The notes under the pieces are model-generated. The model searched no databases. It was not told the DNA's origin and saw only the letters and a program-made list of their open reading frames with translations. From Onchidella celtica (lineage: Eukaryota; Mollusca; Gastropoda; Systellommatophora; Onchidiidae), in NCBI GenBank assembly GCA_963931925.1, contig OZ007570.1, forward strand, positions 43,112,187 to 43,176,186: a DNA stretch of 64,000 bases, in the 5' to 3' direction. Positions within the stretch are counted from its first letter, which is position 1, and each line of letters begins with the position of its first letter. Positions 33,992-46,600 of the stretch are shown piece by piece. Position numbers and translations under genes: made by a program.

Positions 33992-36664
33992 TTCTTCTTC
34001 TTCTTCTTTTATAGTTGGTCCGTCTAGAAGACGATTCCCCAACTGCACTACTATATATGCGACTCAACGTCGCTCCTCTGAGGCTAAAAGCAGGGTAAAA
34101 CCTTACATAGATGTTAAGACCACTTAAAAATATATTAGTTGTATAAAGTCTTTTGTATATATAACTCTGGTATAAATATCTCTTGGTTTCCAGATTGTGC
34201 ACAGAAATACAACCCGCACTTTAATTACAATGGTAGCTGCAACGGATAATAATGTTCTTAAATTCATTGTCGAAAGTCGTTGCAGACGATAGTGTTTGGA
34301 CTTCTGCCGGGAGGTTGTTCCACATCCTGATGACATTAGGGTAAAAAGAATAAAGATGGCTGTTAACCCGTGAGCTTGGGATGTTATATTTTATATTATT
34401 CCTTCTGTTGCCTCTGGTATTAATGGTGAGGTGGTTCAGTGGGATATGGATATTTCCTTCCCTGCCTTTATAAAATATTTTTACTTTGTTTTTTGCTCTC
34501 CTCTCTTCTAATGGTGTCCACTCGAGGTCTCTCATCATTTTATTTACACTACTACTTCTAGTATAGTCATTTGTCACAAAGCGGGCAGCTCTCCTCTGGA
34601 CCCTTTCCAGTTGGTCTATGTTTATTCGACAGTGGGGGTCCCAGACACTGCAGCCATACTCTAGGGAGGGCCTCACAAAGGTGTTATAGCATTTTTCTTT
34701 TACTTTCCTATCGCAGTTAGAGATGTTCCTTTTTAGAAATGCCAGTATACCGTTTGCTTTGTTACATGTGTTATTAATGTGTTGGTTCCATGTAAGTTTT
34801 CTGTCCAATGTAACTCCCAAATATTTAGCCTCATGTGTTTCGCTCAATTTTTCGTCGTGTATAAAGTAGTCTGAGGTGATGTTGTGTTTTTTATTTGAAA
34901 TTCTCAGGACTTGGCATTTATTGGGGTGGAATTCCATACGCCAGTCCCTCTCCCATTTTTGTAGACTGTCTAGATCTTTCTGTAAAATTTCCGTATCTTC
35001 TTTTGAGTTTATTGTTCTATAGAGGAGGCTATCATCAGCAAACAGTCGTAATTTAGTGCCTGGAGAGATCTTACTTGGCATATCGTTAATATAAACTAGG
35101 AATAGTAAGGGGCCCATTACAGTACCCTGGGGTACTCCCGAGAGAACAGCTGCAGGATTGGATGACTTTCCATCAACGACGACTATCTGTGTTCTATTTT
35201 CTAAGAAAGACTTAATCCACTTCAAAGTACTGTTTCTAACTCCATAATGGTTTAGTTTAGTCAAGAGACTAGCATGGTGCACTTTATCGAAGGCTTTACT
35301 GAAATCTAATAAGATGGTATCAGTCTGCCTGTTGTTATTCAAGTTATTAACAAAATCATTGCAAGTTGTGACCAGCTGGGACTCACACGACCTGTGTTTT
35401 CTAAAACCATGCTGTACATGTGTTAAAACTGAGTGTTTCTCGAGATGCTTCATGATGCTGGTATGCAAGATATGCTCTAAAAGTTTACAAGATATTGATG
35501 TCAGGGAGACTGGTCTATAATTTTCAGGACTAGCTCTATTTCCTTTCTTAAAAATGGGTACAACATTTGCTTTTTTCCAGTCTTCCGGTATTTTTCCTTG
35601 TTCAATTGAAGCTCTAAATAACAAAGTGTAAACAGGGGCAATTTCCTTGGTACAGAGTTTCAGTAATTTGGCGGGAATTCCATCAGGCCCTGTAGCTTTA
35701 TTTTCGTTAAGGTTTTCCAAAAGTTTCAGTACTCCATTTTCTGTGACAAATATTTCATCCATATCCGGCAGTTTGGCATCACTCAGCTCTCCCGAGAAGA
35801 CTCCCCCTGGGTCGGAAAAGACCTTACAAAATTGAGTATTTAAGATATTGGCTCTTTTTTGGGCATCTTGCTGTGGGTGCCCTCTCTCATCGTTCAGTGC
35901 GGCTACTCCTAAGTTTTCTTTATTTTTACTTTTCACATATCTCCAAAGTTTTTACTGTTATCAGATGAATCACTTATCATCTCATGGATATAATTATTAT
36001 GAGCTTTCCGGCATTCTTTCTGTGTCAATCTTTTAATTTCTAGATATTTGTTTTTCACTCGTTCGGAGTTGCACTGTTTCATTTTTTTGAACCATTTACA
36101 TTTTTTCCGAACTAATCTTTTCGTTAAAGTATTTATCCAGGGTTGGTGAATTTTTGTGGATGACATTTTTGTTGGGACATTTTCCATGATCATGTTCAAA
36201 TTTAACTTGATACAGTCCCAGAGTTTGTTTGCGTCAGTTTTTGAAGAGTGGTATTTCATGAAAAAAGTGCCAAAAGTTGCTGCCTCCCTTTTCAAATTAT
36301 TTTCGTCTGTCTGATTCCATAGGTAAATCTGTCGCCTAATAGGTCTTTTCTTAAAGGGTTTCAGTTCTGAATCAATCTGGACTATGTCATGGTCCCCTAG
36401 TCCAGGAAGAATTTTGATCTCTCTTGTAAGGTTAGGGAAATTAGTAAAGAATAGGTCTAACAGTGCATCTCCTCGAGTGGTCTCTTTTACTGCTTGCTCT
36501 AGGCCTATATCCGCAGCACTGTCTAAAAATAGGTCATTTATTTCTCTTAGGTTTTGGCAACTCTTCACATTTCCTTCTTCCCAGTTTATATCAGGTAAAT
36601 TGAAGTCTCCTCCTATCCAGATGGTAGCCTTTTTGTTCTTTTGGTAGGCACTGAGAAGTTTCCC
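33992..36664 (-). mobile_element. 5'-truncated LINE with GAA-repeat tail, copy 1
   Basis: A non-LTR retrotransposon of about 2.67 kb. Its 3' end is a GAA repeat (CTT on the plus strand, about 33988-34010) and its 5' end stops inside the endonuclease domain at about 36664. It sits inside a copy of the repeat described at 33276, whose uninterrupted paralogue at about 33525-33560 shows the empty site. A TTTC tetranucleotide is present at both junctions. Confidence 0.85.
34221..36664 (-). pseudogene. LINE endonuclease-reverse transcriptase, one frameshift
   Basis: Two minus-strand frames overlap by 4 nt. The upstream one (about 35933-36664) is the C-terminal part of an apurinic-type endonuclease, with GGDFNLPDINW and GLGDHDIVQID, followed by a linker. 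The downstream one (34221-35936, 571 codons) is a full reverse transcriptase, with ATGPDGIPAKLL, ENYRPVSLTSISCKLLEHI, LLDFSKAFDKVHH, GVPQGTVMGPLLFLVYINDM and the catalytic LFADDSLLYR, then the C-terminal GCSVWDPHCR and RRAARFV motifs. A single missing T near 35947 separates them. The missing N-terminal endonuclease also means the copy is inactive. It resembles the jockey/CR1-type elements common in molluscs and corals; the clade is not settled. Confidence 0.85.
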
Positions 36665-36810
36665 TTTCACTAGTATCAGAAATGAGTGAGTAGTGCTCTG
36701 GGGCGCATGAAATCTGTAGTAAGGCTGTAGATTATGGGAAGCTTTGTATATCAAAAAGAGAGAGAGACAGAACGATGGGTTCACAGGTTTATCCCGGATA
36801 ATGCCATCTA

Positions 36811-37787
36811 GACTCTAGTATATTAATAAAATAATAGTAGGCTACTATTTTACTTTTTGTTACAGAGCTAGAAAAAAAAAGCGATTGAATACAAAGAAAG
36901 CTACTTAACCTGGAGTGACGGCTGAACATTAAACAGAACTCAGTAGATTGGGTATCTAACGCCCTTCTCCATTCAGCTTTGTAAACCACACAGTCTAAAA
37001 TTAATATATACACGATTTTTTTAATATCATCTCCAATACATTCGCCGCTGCGCACAGGTGAGAAATCCAAGAAAACAAAATGCACCAGCTTTCCTATTTT
37101 ATCGAACCTGGTGTCACTGGTGAACTACCAATTCATGATATTGTTTAAAAGGCAAATTACAGACTGTTCTTTCTTGGATAACTACATCACTCTGTGTAAG
37201 CAGAGATATCAGGTAAATGCTTTATTTATCAACAGTAGAAAGTATTGTCCATTGCTGTCAGTCAGCGAGCTTTACTAGAAAGGTCATCATTGCAGATTCA
37301 ACCCATTGAAACACCACCAAGAAGTAGGCGCCTCATTTTAAAGACAGCAAACGCAAAGGAAAACAACAACAGCTAAAAACACGTTTGTCCCTATAGCTGT
37401 ATAAGCATTGCATTTCCTCCTGAGCACATGTGAAAAGAACGCACGTCAGTGATTGTGGGTAGATATATGATTGCAAATGTGATATAAGAGAGAGAGAGAG
37501 ATAGAGATTGTGTTGAGCTCAAGCATCGACCAGTGTAATGTTAATGCCAGTGTCATTGACGATGCATTTTTTGTTTGTTTGTTTTTGATTTCCCTCGACC
37601 AAGGCAAGTTTCTCGCCTAAGATAAGTAAAGATTTTGAATCTGATTTTAATTTGTAATTTCTTTCTTGCAGACTGTCAATCTCCGATCGGCAGTTTCCCC
37701 CATGACATTGTCAGTAAAATAATGTCAGCCATAGACTTCTAATTTTGTATAATCATAATTCATTAATTGCGCATTCAAACGTCTGCA
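36811..37787. other. no gene established
   Basis: Contains an AG microsatellite near 37488-37503 and a segment at about 37338-37410 that recurs at 40012-40080. A possible orphan terminal exon at 37672-37742 is described among the findings; I do not annotate it as a gene. Confidence 0.4.
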
Positions 37788-39004
37788 GTTAAACTGGGTA
37801 CATATCATAAAACTAAAGTTTTAAAACTTCTCATTTGGGGAACCGCTATTTGGGGAACTCCTACTCGATACAATCCGATTCGATATTATCGAATCAATGT
37901 TGGGGGAAAAGGACATCTCTAATCACTTCATTGAATGAGTGATTTTGATAGTTGAGTTGTTGAGTGCATAATTTGACAAAGTGAGTTGGCCTCGGTTTGT
38001 TTTTTTTTGTTGTTATCTTTGTTGTTGATGTTGTTGTTAGTGTGTGAAACGAAGGGGATATATAAAGCAAGCCAGGCCAAGTCCAAGTTTACTTGTTGCC
38101 AGTAATTTTGCCTGTTGTAATGGAGCTATACACAATAGAGACGAGCAAAGGAAAGCCTGAGGTTCTTTTAAACGGATTTATGTACAGAAAGGAAGAGACG
38201 GACGCCTATAAATTTTGGACATGTACGAAGAGCACTTGTCGAGGAAAACTGACGACGAATATAGAAGTAACAGAGATTCAACACGGAGACACCAGCCACA
38301 ACCACCCCCTTGAAGAAAAGAAAACACGGACACATGTTTTACGCCAGGCATGTAAAAGAAAAGCTGAGACGGACTTAGCAGAGAGACCCCGAAAGCTCCT
38401 AAAGAAGCAGAGAAAACAGAGACTGGTCAAATAACTCAAACTGAAGTTCAAAACATACGACTAGCTGTATGGAGACATTGGAGAAAACAAATTCCTCAAT
38501 TGCCTACGACAAGACAAGATACTTTATCAGCTCTTGCAACAATAACGACACAGCATGGAACAGTGATTGATATAGACCCGGCAAGCGAAATAGCTTGTAT
38601 ATATACAACCCCAAGACTCTTGAAGCTGTCAAGGATGTTCTTCACTTGTTTGGTGATGGAACCTTCAAAAGTTGCCCGAAGCTGTTTCACAAATTGTACA
38701 CCATTATTGCACTTAAAAACGGCCGCTATTTTCCAGTTGCGTTTTTTCCTGTTGCCATCTAAAACTAAAGAGATTTATCAAGAGATGTTTTCCAAGTAAC
38801 AGCGAAATGTTTCAAAATACTGAAGCAATTTGGTAAACGGAAGAGGCAATTAACTTGGTCAGTTGGTGTTAAAATATCGACACGGGGAGAAAGTATTTGT
38901 CGAAATAGTATCGACAGAAACTCGTTCCCCAAATGCACTGTTTTTGGTAGTTCCCCAAATGAGAAGTTTTGCAGTTCCCCAAATGATATGTACCCGTTAA
39001 ACTC
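37788..39004 (+). mobile_element. MULE-like transposon relic with long inverted ends
   Basis: The left end starts GTTAAACTGGGTACATATC. The right end, in reverse complement, starts GTTTAACGGGTACATATC. Both then carry AAAACTTCTCATTTGGGGAA and further ATTTGGGGAAC units (two on the left, three on the right), so the inverted ends are about 100 bp and imperfect. The interior holds FLYWCH and MULE-transposase remnants. No clear target duplication was seen. Confidence 0.7.
38093..38800 (+). pseudogene. FLYWCH zinc finger plus MULE transposase, broken
   Basis: The first frame (38093-38434) encodes a FLYWCH-type zinc finger at its start: an aromatic-rich lead, FWTCTKSTCRGKL with the Cys pair, and HNHPLEE with the His pair. 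The frame then changes and reads IRLAVWRHWRKQIPQLPTTR (about 38458-38517), changes again and reads FGDGTFKSCPKLFHKLY (about 38641-38691), and changes once more to FFLLPSKTKEIYQEMF (about 38743-38790). These are the early segments of MULE transposases that often accompany a FLYWCH domain; D-G-T-F carries the first catalytic Asp. The rest of the transposase is absent. It is a dead relic inside the inverted ends at 37788 and 39004. Confidence 0.75.
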
Positions 39005-39389
39005 AGGATACCAATAAATGTATTACACGTGGACACACAAATTTTAATGCTGGTTATCAAATTATCAATGAGAAATTTGCTGACGACCTTCATCTCCTCT
39101 TCGCTCATCCGTACAAGCTGCATGGTTTCATATGAAACCAGATGATGCAAAATATTGCAATGAAGATTTTCTGGTAGTTCGTTTCAAGAAAGAAAAAAAA
39201 GCATTTCTTCGGCAATAATTAGTTTATTCCTTGGTGTATCTTTCTGAAATTTGGCGTGTGACATGGCACTGACTGGGTTGTCTTGATACAATAGAAATTA
39301 AATTTTGACACGTTTAAATAGGTCCTTTATTATTCGTTACAGATTGGATATCCTGCGCCCTGTCTCCCTATTCAAAAGTTAAGGACAAC
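39005..39389. other. no gene seen
   Basis: A/T-rich sequence without recognisable features, between the transposon relic and the next repeat block. Confidence 0.45.
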
Positions 39390-42053
39390 ATACATTGTTT
39401 ATCCTCCCCCTCCATCACCCTTTTGTCCTCAACACCCACCCTTCTCGTCCATCTCCCCTTCCCTCCCCCCCTCTCTCTCTCTCTCTCTCTCTCCCTGACA
39501 TATGCTCTAAATGACAGATGTACCCATAGTTTCCCCAAGCTTAGGCGACTTGACAAAGCTGTACCGGTAACACTAACAGTAACTTCTTGAAACAACCTGA
39601 ACACATTTTATACTTAGTTCCAACAATCATTTTTCGTGTGCTACACAACACACACTGACAAGGCTGCTTGAGCCCAACTCTAGATCTAGATCTAGGCCAC
39701 GTTAATAACGGAACTTAGATTCAGCGCAAGTACTAATAAACTTATTTTCACACTACGGATCCTTACAAAATACATGGATGTGATGTTTAAAGTTCATTTT
39801 CGACCAACAATGTGTGAAAAAAGTTTTAGGAAAGGCATAGAACGAAGACGGGGCCGAAGTAGGCACCCAGCGAAAGTTTCGATCACACTTTTTGATTCTA
39901 CAGGTGCTCGTCGAAAATACGTCTTTGTTTTTGCGGCTCAAAAAATTTTAATTATAAAATTCATTTTCTTAAGTATCAACTAATCCAACCCAATCGCTTT
40001 TGTATCGACCTTTAAAGACAGCAAACGCAAAGGAAAACAACAACAGCTAAAAACACGTTTGTCCCTATAGCTGTATAGACCGATTTTTTTTCAAAATGAA
40101 TGTGTCCACGTAACTCTTCGTCAAAAATTGATGCAGTACACCAAGTTTCAAAATTTTTTATGTCGTAGTCGCGAAGTTTTAGCTGCTTTGCAAGTTCACC
40201 CTCTAGATCTAGATCTAGCTCAATTATAGTAAGACTAGCCGACCCGGCCAAGATAAATTTTGCAAATTTTCCTTGTACCAAGCCCAGCTGTATAATCTAG
40301 ATCTAAGTCGCATTAATAACGACACTTGGATCCGATGCAAAGACGAATAAATGTTTTGTTACACCACAATTCCCTGCAGAATACACCGATGTGATAAAAT
40401 GACCTTCGGACGGAAATGTGTAAATAGTGACATAGAGCGCAGTTTCCGGTCACACTTTTCGATTCTCTCCGATGAAAATGCGCCTCTTTTTTGCGGCTCA
40501 AAAATTTTAAATATTATAGTAAAGACTGATTTTTGTCCAAAATGAATGTGTCCATGTAACCCTTCGTCAAAAATTGATGCAGTACACTAAGTTTCATGAT
40601 TTTTTATGGCGCAGTCGCGAAGTTTTAGCTGCTTACAGGTTCACCCTCTAGCTCAATTATAGTTTACTATGACTAGCCGACCCCGGCAAGATAAATCTTG
40701 CAAATTTTCCTTGTACCACATCAAGCTGTATATCTAGATCTAAGCCGCATTCATAACAACAGTTAGATTCGATGCAAAGACTAATAGTAATAGATCGTTT
40801 TGTTACACCACAATTCTTTGCAGAATACGGGTACACTGATGACTGATGTGATAAATTCACGAAATATCATATTCATAAAATTAAAAAACAGAAAAACTGT
40901 GGGGTCGCAGCAGGGCTATAAGCAAAGTCAAAATTGTGCAAAAAGAAAAGGTTGTATGTTGCGAAACCCTGCGTGAGAAATAAATTCCAAACAATACAAA
41001 TCATGATTTTTGATGGCGTAGTCGCGAAGTTTTAGCTTTTTTTTTTTTGTTTGTTTGTTTAACGGAAGCGCATATCCGTACAACATGTTGTATGTTGTGT
41101 ATGTTGTACGGATATGGACAGTGCATATCCGTACAACGCACACAATTCGATGATGTAGAACACACACTGGAACACTATATTACTGACCTTGTTAATTTGC
41201 ATAGTTTTTAAAAATCTTCTGCTCGGAGATTGCGTGATCTGCGCTAACATATATAATATACTTGAGTGTACGTCGATCACCAATGGCTACCCCAACCCCT
41301 TTTCGCCTGATTACAGACTAATCAATCTGACTACCGCCCATTGATACTGATAGTGATACAATTTACAAACTGACTAGACCCTCACGCCCCCAGGTCCATC
41401 TGACTATTCCATGTGTTGTCACTTTATAAATTCGTGAACACCCTACCGGTACCAAGTTTTATTTCAGCAAACCTTGACCAGTCGCTCTTTTTGGTAAACA
41501 TGTAGTACCGATATGCACTGTCCATATCCATACAATGTGTTGTACGGATATACACTTCCTTTTATTACAGGTTCACCCTCTAGCTCAATTAAAATTTTTG
41601 AGCCGCAAAAACAGAAACACATTTTCAACGAGTACCGATAGAATCAAAAAGTGTGATCGAAACTTTCACTCGGTGGCTAGTTCTGAACTTCGCCCGGTCT
41701 TCGTTCTCCGCCTTTCATTTCACCTTTCTTCACACATTGTTCGTCGAAAATCCATGTATTTTGTAAGGATCCGTAGTGTGAAAATAAGTTTATTACTATT
41801 AGTAATTGCACCAAATCTAAGTTCCATTATTATAAGTTTACTACTAGATCTACTACCCAACCCCGGCAAGATAAATCTTGCAAAATTTCCTTGTGTTCAG
41901 CTGTATATCTTATATCTAGATCTAGGTCGCATTCATAACGGCACTTAGATTTGATGCAAAGACTCATCATAGATCGTTTTGTTACACCACAATTCTTGCA
42001 AAAGACACAGATGTGATACTAATAAGTTGATTTTCGGCCGGCAATGAGTAAAT
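39390..42053. repeat. mosaic of diverged dispersed repeats
   Basis: Several partial copies of one family, containing GCAAAGACTAATA-, ACACCACAATTC- and CGCAGTCGCGAAG-like segments, lie at about 39690-40300, 40300-40640, 40690-40870 and 41570-42050. Short CTAGATCTAGATCTAG motifs mark the joins. A CT run is at 39471-39494. The block at about 39390-39605 is an inverted copy of about 54855-55075. No intact frame is seen; this is old transposon debris. Confidence 0.65.
41064..41563. repeat. inverted-repeat element with CATATCCGTACAAC ends
   Basis: The left end (GGAAGCGCATATCCGTACAA, 41064-41083) and the reverse complement of the right end (GGAAGTGTATATCCGTACAA) match over about 60 bp, including GGATATGGACAGTGCATATC. 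Within the left end, CATATCCGTACAAC (41071-41084) and GTTGTACGGATATG (41103-41116) form a 14-bp hairpin stem. The interior segment at about 41307-41395 recurs in altered form at 60255-60345. Confidence 0.65.
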
Positions 42054-43289
42054 TGTCACAAATCCCAGACTGGGAGATGTAATAAGTATGACAGGACAAC
42101 AATCACGAACAACAAGTTTAACACTTAACAGAACAACCCATCAGACTCACACATTTATTAAACATAATTATACATATAATAGCGCAATTACATACATTAT
42201 ATTATTGAAATGCACTGCCGTACAACGGCCTTATTCTCACACACACTCTCCCTCGGATCCACAATCCGGTAGTTACTCCTAAAGGCACTTCGGCCTCAGC
42301 CTCTCCCCTCAGGGTCTTAATAGCACCCTAGTAATTCACTGGCACCGCAGTCTCTCAATATCACATTCCTATTGTCATACCCCTAGCACTCCCCTAGCAC
42401 CTCAGCAGGGCAATAACACATTATTATTTCCATAGCCATCAACATGGCAACAACATAGTATCAGTTCACTAGCCTATCAACATGGCAACAATATAGTATC
42501 TCATTCACTCTCATATCTACGTCCCTGTCCGTGGCCTGACTGCCACGACTTTATGTGCCTCTACTGTCCTGCACTGACAGCCTCACTTCTGGCCTATGTG
42601 TGGCCTCCGGCCCTATGCTGGCCTATCCCCTGTGCTCATCGAGGTGGCCCTGCGGCCCGTCCCCGACACCTACAAGAATAACATTACATTGGTATAATAC
42701 CCTACCATTTCTATTCACTCCACCTCTCCTTACAACCCATGAAACGTACACACACTAGTTCACCTTTCACTCACCACACATCTTACGGGAACACACCTCC
42801 ATCGGAGTACACACTACTCACTCGCGCTACAAATCCATGAACTCACTTCCATCTATCGCTCGTGGCGCACATTGCTATATCCAATATCAAGGACTTCCAC
42901 CTTCCTCACATATACTTATTCACATCATGGTAATAGACGAATATAATATAATACATCAATCATAATAATCAATCAACGTTCTACATACCAGTCATTACTG
43001 GAACAACACTCATCCGTCTCCCGACTGCTTTCACTTATGTCCGCCCGCTGGGCTCTTATTCACAGGTCCGCTCCGTCGGACCTTCTAACTTGCAGTGATA
43101 GTTATACAGCGCTTTCGCCTCCTTCAGACTTCCACACCACTCATACACGCACGCTTTTCCCACTTGTCTGCCTGAGTTATTTTTACTCTTCCCCTTTCAC
43201 GTCTTTTCCTATTAGTCTGTCGTGAGCTCTTCTTATTCTACACCCGCTCTGTAGCAATCCCCTTAATTGCACTCACTCCACTCGTGACA
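42054..43289 (-). repeat. 3' LTR, copy 2
   Basis: 1236 bp; TGTCAC at the element-outer end in minus-strand sense, GTGACA at the other. Next to it, at 43290-43308, lies the polypurine tract (C-rich on the plus strand). The poly(A) signal in minus sense is at 42154-42159. Confidence 0.9.
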
Positions 43290-43644
43290 TCATCCCCCAC
43301 CCCAAAAAAATTAATGCACTTAATTTCAAATCGCATCAAGATGACTGTCAACGAGTGAGCGTGAGCAATACCTACACTAGAAAAATGACCTAGCAGTTCC
43401 CCTAGTATATAAAATACCGAAATCAGGGGAAAATATGGGGATCAATATGGCCTGCAATATGCATATATGTGTCACATCATGAATAGCTAACTAAACACAA
43501 TATCTAATACAGAATCAAAAACCACTCAACCTATCAACCATTCTTCATATCATATTTATAATGTCAATATTTTAAAGTCGACTCATTCACACAGATCCTG
43601 TCAATGTTCCTGTCCTCCGATGTATAAGCTCCTGAAATCTTGCC

Positions 43645-46600
43645 CTAGGCTCGACTAAGGTAGTCGGCGATATGATTGCTGGTTCCTGGAATTGGTTGAA
43701 TAACGAAGGTGTACGGCTGCAAAGCCAATGCCCATCTAGATAAGCGTGGGCTGGACGAACGATTCTTCGACAAAAATGTCAGTGGCTTGTGGTCTGTCTG
43801 GATACAAAATTCTCGTCCCATGAGATAACGTCCTAGTTTCTGGACGGACCAGACAATGGCAAGACACTCACGCTCTATCACAGAATACTTTCTTTCTCTC
43901 TGCAATAACTTCCTACTGACATAACATACAGGATGGAGACATTCGTTCTTCTCCTGTAGAAGACAAGCGCCGACACCAGAGTCCGACGCATCCGTTCTGA
44001 GGATAAAATTTGATCGAAAATCGGGTAATATCAGAATGGGTGACGATGATAATGCTGTCACCAAATTATCAAATGCTGTCTGACATTCAGACGTCCACTG
44101 GACCTTATCGGGTTGTCCCTTCTTAGTAAGGTCAGTAAGAGAAGATGACAAGGAGGAAAAATTTGGAATGAACTTTCTATAATAATTTAAAATTCCGACT
44201 AAGCTTCTGACTTGTTTCTTTGTTTTAGGGATTTGCAACCCTACTAACTTGTCAATTTTTGTTTCTTCAGGTCTCTGAACACCTCTACCCACAATATGTC
44301 CTAAGAATATTATCTCTGGACATGCCAAATCCATCTTTGCGGGTTTAGCAGTTAACCCAAAATGACGTAATCGTTGAAAAATTACTGTTAGTGTCTGAAT
44401 ATGATCAGACCATGTCGACGTATGGCATGCTATATCGTCAAAGAATGACACGACATTAGGTATGTCCTTCAACATTAATCTCATTAATCGTGCAAACGTC
44501 GCTGGCGCGTTTACCAACCCAAATGGCATGACCTTAAATTGGAATAATCCAATGGGCGTTTGGAACGCCGTGTATTGTTTAGACTCCTCAGTAAGCGGGA
44601 TTTCCCAATACCCTTTCGTCAAATCTATCTTGGAAAACCACGTGGACCCGGCCAATGAAGCCATTAATTCCTCCTGAAACGGAATAGGCTCCCTATCGCC
44701 TACCGTAATAGTGTTCAGTCTTCGAAAATCAATACAGAACCGCACCGATCCATCAAGTTTTTTCACGAGGACGATGGGTGATGAATACGGCGATGTTGAT
44801 GGTTCTATCACATCTAACTTCAACATTGACTCAACTTCCTTTATGACTCTATCTCTCGAAGAAAAAGGCAGCGGATACGGTCTAAGAAATACTGGCTTAT
44901 CCGAAGTCAACTTTATTTGGTGCTGGATCACCGTAGTGCGACCCGGCAAATCCGTAACAACATCCGGGAATGACGCTAACAGGGTCTCAAGTTCCCTACT
45001 CCTTGAACTCGTAAGGTCAGGGTTAATTTTTACGTCCCTGTAACCTTGTGTCGGAGTTAACTCCGGCAATTGAATTTGTAACTCCTCCTGCGCCTCGGTG
45101 TCGCTTACGTCACAGTCCAACTGGTCTACGACCCCCGTACAAGCGGTAGAGAAGACAGTCTCCTTTGGTCTTGTCTGTGCACACAGATACTGTGGTCTCT
45201 CATAAAATCTCTGTAGCATATTAACATGGAAAACCTTACTCGCTCCATCAATGTGGATAGCGTAATCTACCTTTGAAACAACTCGCTCAATAACATAAGG
45301 GCCTTTCCATGTCATCAATAACTTATTATGGTCCGTAGGTAACAACAGCAGAACCTTGTCTCCTGGCTTAAAAATTCTCAGTTTGGACCCTCTATCTTTA
45401 TAGTCTTTTGCTCTTTTCGAAGCGATACCAGAAGCTTCTTGTGCTATAGTGCGCGCTGAAGATAGTCTTTCTCTTAAATCAACAAGGTACTGAAACACCG
45501 AAATCTGCTCATCGTCTCCCGATGATGGCGACGTCATCATGTCCCGAAGAACATCAGTTGGGCCCCTAGGACTACGACCGTACATCATTTCGAACGGCGG
45601 GAATCCCGTTGACTCCTGCCGTACCTCTCTGTACGCGAATAACACTGCAGGGATATATCTATCCCAATCTTTAGGGCGATCAGCAGCTACCTTACGCAGC
45701 ATCGACTTTAACGTCGAGTTCAATCTCTCGCACATGCCATTAGCCTGCGGATGATAAGGGGTGGTAGTGATGGGTTGTATGCTGAATAAGCGGAACAATT
45801 CCTTCATCATCTGCGACGTAAATTGCGCGCCCCTATCAGACAGAATTTGCTCTGGTATTCCTACCCTAGCGAAAATTGCAAACAACGCTTCCGCGACTGC
45901 CTCAGACGTTATGGTCCGCAGAGGAACCGCCTCTGGCCATCTCGTAGCATTACATATGACCGTTAAGAAAAATCGATTCCCCCTATCGGTCGCTGGGTGA
46001 ATGGGGCCAACAAGGTCTATCGAGACCTTTTTAAACGGTTCCGCGACCGTGGGGATCTTCTGAAGAGGAGCCTGGGGTGTACGACCCTTATGCGTCGTCT
46101 TTTGGCACGCACTGCACGTCTTACAATAGACCTGCACATCTCTGTGGATCGATGGCCAGTAAAAATTTTTAAGAACCCTTTCTTTGGTTCTAGCTATCCC
46201 CATATGACCCGCTAATGGGACATCATGTGCCAAATGCAATACTGTTGCGATCAGCAACGCTGGCACAACGACCTGCTTTAAAATGGAGGACACCGTTACA
46301 TACTTACGGAACAGAATGCCCGCCTGAACAATAAAGGAGGACGACCCGTTCTTATATCTCCTCGTTTTCTCGGTTCGCGCTTCCCCAAAACATGGGTTTA
46401 ATGATGGGTCCTCCCTTTGTAATCTCGCCAAGCGCTCTGGCGTGATATCTAGGTTGACCGCTGGCGTCGCCAAAGGTCTAATCTTATCTTTATCAGCTAC
46501 CCGTCGACGTGTTTCGACCGCGGCGCAAAAGTCAATACCTTTTGATTGCGACCATGCTTGCACGTTCTCATCGGAAGGGGAAACCACCCGCGATACATTC

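Noticed and set aside
38500..38799. A 99-codon frame as an independent gene
   Set aside because: It covers two frame-shifted pieces of the MULE transposase relic and is not a gene of its own.
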